From Clostridia bacterium (lineage in GTDB: Bacteria; Bacillota; Clostridia; Oscillospirales; CAG-272), in NCBI GenBank assembly GCA_017942005.1, contig JAGAVJ010000053.1, positions 1 to 64,000 of the forward strand: 64,000 bases of DNA, in the 5' to 3' direction. Numbering within the stretch: the stretch's first letter is position 1; every line of letters starts with the position of its first letter. Of this stretch, positions 1 to 10,700 are shown piece after piece. A program made the position numbers and the translations under genes. Under the pieces are notes generated by a model. It saw only the letters and a list, made by a program, of their open reading frames with translations. It was not told where the DNA came from and searched no databases.

Positions 1-97
1 AGACCCCTTGCAGACTACAAGGTTGATAGGTCATGGGTGGAAGTGCAGTAATGCATGCAGCTGAATGATACTAATCGGTCGAGGGCTTGTACTGCCA
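1..97 (+). rRNA. 23S ribosomal RNA, 3' end (partial)
   Basis: The first ~97 bases match the universally conserved 3' end of bacterial 23S rRNA, including ACTAATCGGTCGAGGGCTT near 70-88. The gene begins outside the window. The exact 3' end is approximate. A short inverted repeat (CAAGT/ACTTG, 105-119) and then a terminator follow directly. No 5S rRNA is seen before that terminator, so in this operon 5S is not at its usual place. Confidence 0.95.
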
Positions 98-193
98 ATT
101 TCAAGTTCTTTTACTTGAAGTCCTTCGTCTCTGCTTCCCTTTATCCGGTTTTCAATGAGCATTTTTACCCCTTTTCCTTTGCTTTGTTTCTGT

Positions 194-225
194 ACTCCGC
201 TTTTTTGAGCGGAGTTTTTTGTTTT
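194..225 (+). terminator. Intrinsic terminator of the rRNA operon
   Basis: An 8-bp stem (ACTCCGCT at 194-201 with AGCGGAGT at 208-215) has a T-rich loop and is followed by a run of T. It is the expected end of the rRNA transcript. Confidence 0.85.
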
Positions 226-329
226 TCAAAAGTAATATGAATTTCATGAATTAAAATTTATTAAAATCTCCTTCATCAGAAGGTACGATAATAATAGAAA
301 ACTTCATATCTGAGTAGTATAATCGCAAT

Positions 330-1130
330 GTGAAAATTGGTAAATTTGAATTTGATGGTGAGATATTGAATATGTATTTAGAAAAAATATATAAAGAAGA
401 AGATTTGTTTCCGAAAGAAATAACATTTTGGGAAGAACGTGAATATGGTTTTTTGTTTTATAACGAAGGTAATAAAGATTCCTATGATTCCAATCACGCA
501 GTAATCTTTAAAAACAAAATAAGTGACTTGAATCAAGTACTTGACGATATCGTAAAGTTTTATATTGATAAAGGAATAAAACCGATTATATATCAATCCA
601 TATTCGATGAAGGATATTTTGAAGACATTAAAAATATTCTTTCGGATTTTGGATTTGTAAGCTGGTCAGAACCACAAAGGTATATGGTTTTGTCCGAACG
701 AAACACAATCACACCAAATACTGAAATTACTGTTCAGAAAATTTCAGAATGGCAAGAGGAATATGGATCAGAAATTTTTGAAAAAGCCGAAGAACCATGG
801 GAAATCGCTGTAGCTAAAAGATCATTAGACAATGAGAACACGCTATTTTTTGTCGCTTATTATAATGGAAAACCTGTTGGCATGACATATGCACATGTTC
901 ATGACAATGTATGCAGAGTTGACTATTTACTTGTTTCTAAAGAACACAGAAACATTGGCGTAGGCAGAGCATTAATAAGTAGCTTTGTGGAATATTGTAG
1001 GGTTAACCATATAGAAAATTGTTTTCTGTGGCCTGCTGGAGAAACAGCGGAAAGAATATATTATGAAGCCGGATTTCGCCATGCAGATACAAAACTAGCG
1101 GGACGTGCATCCTATGTTCGTATGTGGTGA
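330..1130 (+). CDS. GNAT family N-acetyltransferase
   Basis: This predicted protein of about 266 residues should transfer an acetyl group from acetyl-CoA to an unknown amine. The C-terminal half carries the GNAT fold: strand VDYLLVS, then the acetyl-CoA pyrophosphate loop HRNIGVGRAL (residues ~206-215), then YYEAGFR near the end. The N-terminal ~130 residues look like a degenerate second GNAT-like or substrate domain. The GTG at 330 has no SD. An ATG at 372 has GGTGAG upstream and is an alternative start; a TATAAT lies at 318-323. The gene is visibly more AT-rich than most of the window, as is the next one, which suggests the pair was acquired beside the rRNA operon. Substrate unknown. Confidence 0.8.
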   Translation: MKIGKFEFDGEILNMYLEKIYKEEDLFPKEITFWEEREYGFLFYNEGNKDSYDSNHAVIFKNKISDLNQVLDDIVKFYIDKGIKPIIYQSIFDEGYFEDIKNILSDFGFVSWSEPQRYMVLSERNTITPNTEITVQKISEWQEEYGSEIFEKAEEPWEIAVAKRSLDNENTLFFVAYYNGKPVGMTYAHVHDNVCRVDYLLVSKEHRNIGVGRALISSFVEYCRVNHIENCFLWPAGETAERIYYEAGFRHADTKLAGRASYVRMW

Positions 1131-1277
1131 TAGGAGAAGATACAGGCACAAAATCGGAAAAATCATTGTACAAGCATTGATAAATCAGGATTTGTGGAGG
1201 TAAAAGTTTGAACGATAAATCTTTCAAACCGTGTTTTGTGACTCAACCGCCTGCGGGCGTGACACAACTCCACTAGG

Positions 1278-1319
1278 AAAGGAAAACTTCGCTTGCGCGA
1301 AGTTATGGTCATAAATATG
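1278..1319 (+). promoter_or_regulatory. SD-hairpin-start leader, copy L1
   Basis: AAAGGA is followed by a perfect 8-bp stem (AACTTCGC 1285-1292, loop TTGC, GCGAAGTT 1297-1304), then the box ATGGTCATAAAT and ATG at 1317. Looping out the hairpin brings the SD to about 12 nt from that ATG. The upstream GCCTGCGGGCG and CACAACTCCAC (1240-1273) also recur at copy L4. Confidence 0.7.
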
Positions 1320-1904
1320 AAAGATTTTATTTTTATTACGGGAGCAAGTGGCATTGGTAAAACTACGTTAGCTAACGGACTGCTTGAACACTATAAAACG
1401 ACATGTATAGAACAGCATATGGTACCTGAGTTTATTTCACGAGATGGCAGCGAACCAATGACTGGAACACTTGAAGAACTTACTTGCTGGGAAAATCAAG
1501 TGGCAATGCTGATGTGCTTTCATAGGCTTGGTTATAAAAATATCATTGCTTCTGATATTGATGATTTAAGGACAGCTGATATCCCGATTGTTTTTAAAGG
1601 GACGGATTTTATTACAATAAAACTCATATGTAGTGATGTGAAGCAAATTCAAGAACAGATGAGAAATCGTCCCAATCGTGGACTTATAGATTTTGAACTG
1701 CAGAAAAAGATGAACGAAAAAAACAGGAAGCGAAGCCCTCTTATCAACGAAGTAGAAATTGATGTTGCGGGGAAATCAATCGAAGAAGTACTTGAACAAT
1801 CTATAAATATGATTGAAACTACACCATCCTGTTTTGATTATGAATATACAAAACCACCAAAAGAACTGTTTTATTCATGGGTTTTTGCGAATGGATTAAG
1901 ATAA
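1317..1904 (+). CDS. P-loop NTPase/kinase-like protein of unknown function
   Basis: This is a predicted soluble nucleotide-binding protein of 195 residues. A clear Walker A motif, GASGIGKTT, sits at residues 9-17 after a hydrophobic first strand, the arrangement of adenylate-kinase-like P-loop proteins. A region rich in Arg (QMRNRPNRGL, ~residue 115) could be the lid. The size and layout resemble small nucleoside or antibiotic kinases, but no specific family is recognised. The start is taken as ATG 1317, which follows leader L1; an in-frame ATG at 1305 (MVINM) overlaps the foot of the hairpin. The gene is AT-rich like its upstream neighbour. Confidence 0.7.
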   Translation: MKDFIFITGASGIGKTTLANGLLEHYKTTCIEQHMVPEFISRDGSEPMTGTLEELTCWENQVAMLMCFHRLGYKNIIASDIDDLRTADIPIVFKGTDFITIKLICSDVKQIQEQMRNRPNRGLIDFELQKKMNEKNRKRSPLINEVEIDVAGKSIEEVLEQSINMIETTPSCFDYEYTKPPKELFYSWVFANGLR

Positions 1905-2086
1905 TTATGATTTGCGAAAGCGTATGGAATGTTCCAAACAAGCGAAAATTTAAGTTTTTACGGAAAGGGTACTTTTTTTCTATGTTTGCTGCGGAACATT
2001 TTGCACTCACTAAAGTATGAACCCCTTCCCCATTGTTTTTATAACTGCAAACGATTCGTTTACAAGATGAATTGAATCGAAAGGGC

Positions 2087-2115
2087 TTGACAAATTTAAA
2101 CGGATCCTGTAAAAT
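2087..2115 (+). promoter_or_regulatory. Sigma-A promoter of comEC
   Basis: TTGACA (2087-2092) and TAAAAT (2110-2115) are separated by 17 nt. The promoter lies inside a longer open frame, which excludes a start upstream of it and supports ATG 2150 for comEC. Confidence 0.8.
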
Positions 2116-2149
2116 CGTAGTGAAATTAAAAGCAGAAAAAGGTGAAAAA

Positions 2150-4492
2150 ATGCGGATAAAACCAATACGTCCACTTTTGTGGTTATCGATTGTTTACCTT
2201 ACATCGATTGCCGTTTTTTTCACAGCGGCTGTATATCCCATATTACCGATAATTTTATGTGTGATTGGCGCTGTGATATGCATTTTACTCATTCTGCTTC
2301 CGAAAGTTCCACTGCGAAAAACGTTCTGTATTTTATCTGCGATTCTTCTGATTTGTGCACTTTTGCAAACACAGCGTATCATCCGGAATTATCAGCGCTT
2401 TCAGTTTGATGAACCATGTGTGGTTGCACTGGAGGGAAAAGTAGATCGGTTATCCTATGCCAATGACAGCGGAGCTGCATTTCTATTGGATGTACATACC
2501 ATGGATGGGAAAAAGACTTCCGGGAAAATTTATGTACAATCCACGGGTGCATCTGCACGGTATGCAGAACCAGGGGAAACGGTAAAATGTTATGTACTGC
2601 TTGGCGAGGAAACGATTTCCGATGAAGAAAAGGCATATCGTGCTTCCAATTTTGCTGACGGAATTTATGCAAAGGGGATTTTGACGCAAGCAGAAAGCTT
2701 TGAATACCTGTCGAAAGCACGCGGATTTACCGCCACTTGTCATAACATTGCCGATGCTTGTCAAAGAAAATTTTATCAGTATCTTGAAAAAGACGCAGCG
2801 TCACTGACGTCCGGTATTTTTCTTGGTGATAAAACGAGTCTGCCGGCAGAAGTCAAGCGGGATTTTCGCCGTGTTGGGATATCCCATGTGTTGGCGGTCA
2901 GTGGGATTCATATCTCGATTCTATTGGGAGCGGTACAGTGGCTTATGGAGAGAATTGGTATGGACAAACGTCTGCGCCTGATTCTGACACTGTTGTTTCT
3001 GATCTTGTTTATGGGAGTAACGGGATTCCAAAAGTCTGTTCTGCGTGCCGGAATTATGTGGATGATGAGTGCCGCTGCATTTTTCATGGGCGGCAGGAAG
3101 GATGGAATTACAGCACTTGGTTTTGCGGCGGCAGTGATTTGTATGATTCGCCCGTATGCCATTGCAGATGTCGGTTTTCTGTTGTCTGTATCTGCAACAT
3201 TTGGCATTTTGATCTTGTCGGAACCCCTGGAAACGTTTCTGAGAACACATATTGGCGGACGTAACCCGTTTACCCGGTTTTTGCGGCACTTGATATCGTT
3301 ATGCGGAATTTCACTTTCTGCAACCATTGCCACTCTACCCGTGACGCTGTTTGTATTCGGTGAAATATCAATCATTGCGCCGATTGCCAATTTGTGCATG
3401 AACCCCTTTGTGACATGTATTTTATATCTCACACCGATTTTGCTGGGACTTTCTTTGCTGCCGTTTGCATTTCCCGCTTCTTTTGTCGGGTGGCTGATGA
3501 CACTTGCAGCAAACGGATTGATGGCACTGACGTCGTGGCTGTCTTCTTTTGATCACATTCTGATCGGTGTCCGATATCCTTTCTTAATTCCGTTGTTCCT
3601 TGCTTTTGCAGTTTGTACCGTGTTGATATGCCGACGCTATCGCCGTGTACTTCTGGTATATCCGCTCTATTTCCTGTTTTCTCTTGTATTTACGGTATTG
3701 GTTATGCTATATGCATATCAGACAGCAAACCGGGTACAGATTGATATTCAAGTGTATAAAAAGAACGATATTGTAACCGTTATATCGGATGGAAAAGGAT
3801 TATTGATTGATGCATCGGACGGCGCTTATAAAAGTGCGCGTTTGGGGTGGGATCAGCTGTCCGATGAAAATATCACACAGCTGGATGCGTATCTGTTGAC
3901 CCATTATCATAGCAAACATGTTCCGACCTTTGCAAAATTATCAGCGTATACCGTTATACGGAATTTGATTTTGCCGTATCCGGAAAATGAAACAGAAGCT
4001 TCTGTATACAATGCGTTGTGTGAATTTGCTGCAAAAAACAACATCCAAATACAGACCTATGTGCGCGGAGCGGATGCAGTTCAGTTTGGTAATGCAGAAA
4101 TTTCTGTGTTTGCACGGGAAATGCTGTCCCGCTCCAAACAGCCGCTGCTCGGATATACCATTTCAAAACGTGATGAAACGGAAACAGAGACGACATTTTT
4201 GTATCTTGGTTCTTCTGCATGGGAGATGGAAGCACCATATTCTGTTTATGCAGAAGCACGGGAGCATGCGCTGATGTCTGCCGATGTTGTATATTTGGGT
4301 GTACACGGTCCGCTGATCAAAAAGGAATATGGAGATATCCTGACAACAAACCTTCATTTTTCCGGTCTTTTGTTCGCAAATCCTGAGATAGAAGCCTTCT
4401 GCGGAAATGCGCTGCGTTCGTGTGCCGAAACAAGGTATAATATGGAAGAGATTGGTAGTGTTTGTCTGTTATTCGACGATAAAAATAAATAA
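2150..4492 (+). CDS. comEC: ComEC/Rec2 family DNA-uptake channel protein
   Basis: ComEC forms the inner-membrane channel for single-stranded DNA in competence. The 780-residue protein has N-terminal membrane segments, a soluble domain, then the competence domain with the signature ISHVLAVSGIHISIL (residues ~243-257) and many transmembrane helices to ~520. The C-terminal ~230 residues sit where the metallo-beta-lactamase nuclease domain lies in ComEC. That domain is degenerate: the usual HxHxDH site reads THYHSKH (~residue 584), and the DVGQGD strand is replaced by VYKKND. It may therefore lack nuclease activity. The start at ATG 2150 follows AAAGGTG and its own promoter. No other competence gene is visible. 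Confidence 0.9.
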   Translation: MRIKPIRPLLWLSIVYLTSIAVFFTAAVYPILPIILCVIGAVICILLILLPKVPLRKTFCILSAILLICALLQTQRIIRNYQRFQFDEPCVVALEGKVDRLSYANDSGAAFLLDVHTMDGKKTSGKIYVQSTGASARYAEPGETVKCYVLLGEETISDEEKAYRASNFADGIYAKGILTQAESFEYLSKARGFTATCHNIADACQRKFYQYLEKDAASLTSGIFLGDKTSLPAEVKRDFRRVGISHVLAVSGIHISILLGAVQWLMERIGMDKRLRLILTLLFLILFMGVTGFQKSVLRAGIMWMMSAAAFFMGGRKDGITALGFAAAVICMIRPYAIADVGFLLSVSATFGILILSEPLETFLRTHIGGRNPFTRFLRHLISLCGISLSATIATLPVTLFVFGEISIIAPIANLCMNPFVTCILYLTPILLGLSLLPFAFPASFVGWLMTLAANGLMALTSWLSSFDHILIGVRYPFLIPLFLAFAVCTVLICRRYRRVLLVYPLYFLFSLVFTVLVMLYAYQTANRVQIDIQVYKKNDIVTVISDGKGLLIDASDGAYKSARLGWDQLSDENITQLDAYLLTHYHSKHVPTFAKLSAYTVIRNLILPYPENETEASVYNALCEFAAKNNIQIQTYVRGADAVQFGNAEISVFAREMLSRSKQPLLGYTISKRDETETETTFLYLGSSAWEMEAPYSVYAEAREHALMSADVVYLGVHGPLIKKEYGDILTTNLHFSGLLFANPEIEAFCGNALRSCAETRYNMEEIGSVCLLFDDKNK

Positions 4493-4493
4493 T

Positions 4494-4669
4494 GCGAGTT
4501 CGATGAGGAGGTGCTTTTTGAAAAAAGTACCTCCTCAAACTCCTTCTCAAAAACTTTTCGGATACAAAAACACAATATTTGTCTCTTTACCCAGTTTAAA
4601 GTTTTTTGAAAGGGGTTTGGGGGAAACTATTTTTAAAAAAGTTTCTCCCGAGAATTTTATCGAACTCAC
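4494..4669 (+). repeat. Dispersed MITE-like repeat, copy R1
   Basis: A 176-bp unit with termini GCGAGTTCGATG and ATCGAACTCAC. Inside are a palindrome of GAGGAGGTGCTTTTT type, a middle segment (AAACTTTTCGGATAC, CCCAGTTTAAAG) and a second palindrome based on GGGGAAAC/GTTTCTCCC. It is the reverse-orientation relative of copy R2. It fills the gap between comEC and the glucan synthase and could also act as a terminator. Confidence 0.75.
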
Positions 4670-4789
4670 ATTAAATAGGAAACGCCTTGAAATAGGCAAG
4701 AAGCAACATTTTCTGGAATCAGAATTGTATAAATTTTCTGCTTTCGGTCAAACTATGGTTAAATACCATGTGTGTCCGGAGGCTTTTTT

Positions 4790-7700
4790 ATGTCAGAAAA
4801 CAAAGGAAACAAACAGACATCCGATTTTATTTGGAAAAGTGCACGCAAAATCAGAAAAGAAATTTCATCATTGCTCCGGTTTTTAAGCCGTCATGATGTA
4901 CCGTCATGGCTGAAAACAGAATTTTCACTGATCATGACACAGGCGGAATGGGTGAAAACCATGCTGCGCGGGGAAAAACGAATACCGTATATCCAAACAG
5001 ATACAGGGATCATTGTTCCGTATGCATTCACTGTTTCTGCCGCAACAGCACCCGGAGCAGAGGAAGCGGAAATGATTGCTTCTCTTGCGCATAATCAACC
5101 CGATGAAAAATTTTTGCGTTTGTTTCCCGTGATGCGCGCGGCAGCGGCACTGTGTGCAATTTCGGACCACAAAACGGATGTGACGGCGCCTTCTGCTTTT
5201 GGTCAGTGGATCATGCAGCTGCATAAGACGAAAATACTTGATTGGGATGCGGTACATGATGCACTGTCACAAGTGGAAAAAAGTTTGCGTTCCGACCCAT
5301 CCGGTGTGTATATGCGAAGTACAGACGAAAGCAAAGCACAATATCGCGCAGCGGTGCTGCGTTTTGCAAGGCGGTATCATATCACAGAAGAGGAAGCAGC
5401 CGAACAGGTTCTGTGTTTCGCTGGCCAGGCGGAACATGAAGAACAAAAGAGCATTGCATCATGGTTATTTACACAACCAGATGAAAAATATGGCGTTTTT
5501 GTGCATATTGGATTGTATGCTGCATCTCTGCTACTCGGAGCAGCGGTTTTTGTTTGGCTTTTTCCACGTGGTATATGGATTGCATTGTTTGTATCGTGCT
5601 TCCTTCTTCTGCCGTTTTATGCATGCCTGCGGGAAAGTGCCGATATCATTTCCGCTTTTTTTGCTGCACGGCACGGAAGCCGACATCCACTTCTGCATCT
5701 GAAGCTCGATTCTGTTCCGACAGAGGGAAAAACGCTTGTGGTCATTACAACATTGTTATCCGGAAGTGCGCACGATGCTGTTGTGTTTCGAAATCTGGAA
5801 CGGTTTTATCTGCGAAATCCCGGGGAAAACATTCTGTTTGGTATTTTAGCAGATCTTCCTGTTGCTGATTGTGAAACGCAGGAAGAGGATGAAGCCATTT
5901 TGAACAATGCCGCATCACGTATTGATGCATTGAATCGAAAATACGGCGGTATGCACTTTGTCCTTTGGATTCGCAGACGGCGGTACGCACCGGGAGAACA
6001 TGTTTATATGGGCTGGGAGAGAAAACGCGGTGCAGTACTCACCCTGGTACGGGATTTGCGCGGAAAAATGGAGCAGCCGGAATCAAATGACGGGACTTCT
6101 GAACACAGTGAATTTTTAAAAAGAATCATTCCAGGGGCAATGGAAATGCGCACGGTGCAGTATGTATGTACGCTGGATTCCGACACAGAGCTGGCGCCGG
6201 GGGCGGTTCTTGACATGGTTTCTGTCATGCTGCATCCAGAAAACCGGCCGGTGATTCAGAATCACCGTGTCATCCGCGGCTGTGCTATTTTACAGCCGGA
6301 AATGACTGTGACACTGCAGGGGGCAAGCGCCACATATTTCACACTGCTGTGTGCAGGACGCGGCGGATGTGATCCCTATTATCGATGTGAAACGGATGGC
6401 GAGGAGTTATTGTTTGGTGCAGGCAGCTTCTGCGGGAAGGGATTGTTTTCTGTCGATGCGTATGATGCTGTCCTGTGTGATGCATTTCCCACCAATGCGG
6501 TTTTATCGCACGATTTTTTGGAAGGTGCGCGGCTTGGCTGTCGGAACCTTCATACCGTAACGCTGTCAGATCAGATACCGACAAACGTGCTCTCATACTT
6601 TGAACGGCAGGGACGCTGGGTGCGCGGCGATACGCAGGCACTGCGTTTTGCATTTTCCCGCCATCGCAATGCAAACGGCAATGTGGTGAAAAATCCAATG
6701 CCGTTATCTGCACGTCTGCGTGTGATTGATCATGTGCTGTATGCCTTGATACCACCGGCAGTGGTGCGCGGCGTTCTTTTGATTTCATTTCTGCCATTTG
6801 GATGCAAAACAGCGATTTTCTTATGGCTGCTTGCATTTTCGTCCAGACTGCTGCGTCCGATTCTGTGTCTGTGTCATCCGGCAGCGTGGCGCGGTTTGTT
6901 CCGAAAATATCACGGAACTGTACTGTCTGTATTGCAGCAGTCGCTGTTATGGCTTTTATTTCGGATTCAACTCCTTGCTTATGAAGGCTGGGTCAATGTA
7001 AAAGCGGTCTTTTGTGCATTATGGCGGATGCTTGTAACGCACAAGCATATGCTTGCATGGACGACGGCCGGAGAAGCGGAAGCAAAGAAACGTGCCAAAA
7101 CGATTACCGGTCTGTTTGCCGCGTTCAAGATATCGGTGCTGCTCGGTTTGGTACTTTTGTTTTCTCCGCATTGGTTTGTAAAAATCATCGGCGGTTTTTG
7201 GATTTGTACACCGTTTGCTGCAAGATTTTTAGAGCGGAAGCCCCAAAAAAAGCAGGTTGTTCCGGTGGTTCGTGATACGGCACAGCTGCGGCAGTACGCA
7301 GAAGATATCTGGCGTTATTTTGAAGATCACGTCAATCAAAGCACGTGTTATCTGCCGCCGGACAATGTACAATGGTTTCCGCAGACCGAGGAAACCGTTG
7401 CACACCGCACCTCTCCGACCAACATCGGTCTATATTTAATGGCATGCATCGCTGCATGCGATTTTGGATTTTTGTCACCGCGAGGACTGTATACAAGGCT
7501 GCATCATACCATGGAAACCCTTTGTCGGATGGAAACGTACCGCGGTCATTTTTATAACTGGTATTCAACAGATACCGCAGAGGTCATCGGAGAGCGGTTT
7601 CTTTCCACGGTAGATTCCGGTAATTTTGCATGTACACTGCTGTGCGCTGCCGGCGGCGCATTGGAATATGCTTCGGAGGAGGCGGGACTTTCTGTGCTTG

Positions 7701-10700
7701 CAGAGCGTATGCGGGAAATGGCATACCGCATGGATTTTCGGTTTTTATATCGGGAAAAAAAGGGACAGCTTGCGCTGGGATATGACAGCGCAAAGGAACA
7801 GCTGTCGGTTTCCTCCTACGATTTATATTGCAGTGAAGCGCGTTCTGCGGTATATTTTGCCGCTGCATCGGGACAGATTCCTGTGCGTGCTTGGGAAGCC
7901 CTTGCAAAGCCATTGACCATACAGGATCATCAGATCGGCGCCTTGTCGTGGTCCGGCAGTGCGTTTGAATATTTTATGCCTGCACTCTGGCTGCCTGCCC
8001 CGGAAAATTCGTATTCCGCGGAAATTCTTTCATTTGCCGCAAACATGCAGTATGCGGAACGTATGGTGATTCAATCGCAGGATGGGATATATACGGTATT
8101 TGGAAAATCCGAGGGGGCGTATTTCGGATTTGATGCAGATAAAATATTCCAGTATCAGCCATGTGGTGTTGGACGGCTTGCGCTTTGTGCGGATATGGAC
8201 ACGCAAACGCTTGTCATGCCGTATGCATTGTTTCTCATGCTTGGATATGCAGGAGAAGAAGCAGGGAGAGCACTGTCGGATTTGCGTGCACTTGGTATGT
8301 ATGGAAAATACGGATTTTATGAAGCGCTGGATATGACAGCACTGCGTGTGGGGAACGGTTATGCGATTGTACGGTCTGTGATGGCACATCATCTCGGCAT
8401 GTCGATGGCGGCGCTCTGCAATGCGGTATATGACGGTATTTTTGTCAAACGGTTTTTATCGGATGCGCGCATGGAGGCGATGACACTGCTGCTTGAGGAA
8501 CAAATTCCGACAGATGGAATTCCGCTGCAATTACAGGCATACGACGATATCACCGATGAAAAAACAACACTCGCACATCATCAGAATATACCGCCGAAAG
8601 AAGAAATATCGGTGCAGAATCAGGCGCAGAAAACGTATGCTGTGCTTTCCAACACCCATGCCTATCTTTTAGCATCCTCCGATGGTGTGATGCGGCTTTT
8701 TGATGGAAAATATGCGGTTTCAGGCATACCGGACGGCAAAAATGCAAACACAGCGCCGGAATTTTTGCCGCCGATGGTATTTTTGAAAAATCTGGAAAAC
8801 GGTCGTATTTATGTACCGTGTGCGTTTATAGAAGCGCAGAATACAAACAGTACCAATTTTTCATTTCTGTGTACCGATGATGAAATCCGTTATACCGGAA
8901 GCTATGCAGACGGTATCACTGCGCAGCTTTCCGTCACGGTATCGCCTGTGGACAGTACGTTTTCCTTTCATGTTTCTCTTTTGCGCGGAGATATCCCACT
9001 GCCGTGTACAGTGACCTTTTTCTTCCGTCCGGTACTGTATCCTTTGTACGCATATGCAGTTCACAAAACCTTTTCCGATTTGTTTTTGGTTTCCAATGTG
9101 GAAGGTTCTTTGTCAGAAGCAGGGGATACACGCGAGATAAAGGCACTGACCTTTACGCGAAGGGCACGCACGGAAGAGGAACGTTGTATTACAATGGTAC
9201 TCACAGCCACAGGAATGACAGACGTTACGGCGGTGACAAATGCAGGCGCGCTGCTTGATGTCGGTTATACGGCAGCAGATGTTCTGCGCCTTGGCGATGC
9301 GGCTGCAATCAGTAAAGATATGCCGCATCTTGGTTCCGCTGTTGTACCGCTGGCATTTCTGCGCGGTACGACAGGCGGAACTACCGTATTGCATCTGAGC
9401 TGCGGGCAGCGAGCACATGGGGTACTTGACAGCAATCTGCTTTCTGATTTACGTGCAGAGCATCGGATGCTGTGCGGCGGCATTACGCCGATGGATGAAA
9501 CGGTTTCCGTTATGGTACGTGCATTGTGTGAAAATACAGGTACCAAACTCATTCCGTCCGGTACGGCGGCGCAGACACCGAATCGTGCGCACGGCAAGGA
9601 ACGGTATTGGAAACACGGGATTTCCGGGGATCATCCGTTGATTGTGATTCCTGTGCGTGAAAATGATGGAGATGCAAGGCAAAGACTGATCCGCGTGATG
9701 AACGCATGGAAATATCTGCTGATTTCTGGTGTCGTCTGTGATTTGGTCGTCACAGTGTCTGAGACGGATGCGTATGGAAAACCGGTTTCTGCGTTGGCTG
9801 CACAGGTGGTACATGCACTGGGATTGGACTTTTTCTGTGCAAACGATGGAAAACCGGGACGCGGCATCTTTTTTGTGCAGCAGAAGGAGGCGGAATCGGA
9901 CGGTATTCTTTTATGTGCAGCCTGTGTATTTGACGCCGATACGCCTGCGGAGTGTGTGTATCCTGTCATGCCGATATACAACACTGCACAGAAGCAGAAA
10001 GAGCGTGTGGTTTCTTATCAAATGACCGATCAAAATATTGTCATCGAAAAGGGAATTCAACCGGCGCCGTGGACGTATATGCTGACAAACGGCGTGATGG
10101 GGACACTGGTATCGCTTGACACCCTTGGGTTTACGTTTTTTTCCAATTCCAGAGAATGCCGTGTGACGCCATGGTATGGAGAAGCGCTGCAGGAGAGGTG
10201 CGGCGAACATCTCTATCTGCGCATCCGGACAGAGAACTCGCAGGCAGAAGACACCGTGTGGTATGACCTGTGCAGGCAGGCGGAAACAGTGGTCATTACA
10301 CCGTATGAGGTGCATTATCTTGGAAGAATCGGAGCCCTTGCATACCGTGTGTCTGTTTCTGTTCCTGACCGCAGAAAACGAAAATGTATGCGTGTCTTTT
10401 TTCAAAACAACGCAGAGGAAGCCGTTTTATGTCAGCTGCGGTATCAGATAGAACCGCTGCTTGGTGTGCTTGACTTCGACAGAGAGGCACTTTCATGGGA
10501 ATGGAACGACACAGAAAAGGTATTGACTGTTTTATCGTATACCAATGCTGCGTGTGCCGCATACCACATCCGACTATGGATGCATGGCATAGAAAACGCG
10601 CTTGGCGGACAGGCTTCTGAGAGGGAATGCTATACGGAAGGTTCTCTCCGCATTCCGGCAGGAGAGGGGGGAGCGGTTCGTGTGATTTTGGCGATTGTAA

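Noticed and set aside
2087..2149. Upstream extension of ComEC to 2072
   Set aside because: A consensus promoter lies inside the extension and ATG 2150 has an SD.
4494..4886. Open frame across repeat R1 into the glucan synthase start
   Set aside because: It consists of repeat sequence and lacks an SD; it overlaps the real start in another frame.
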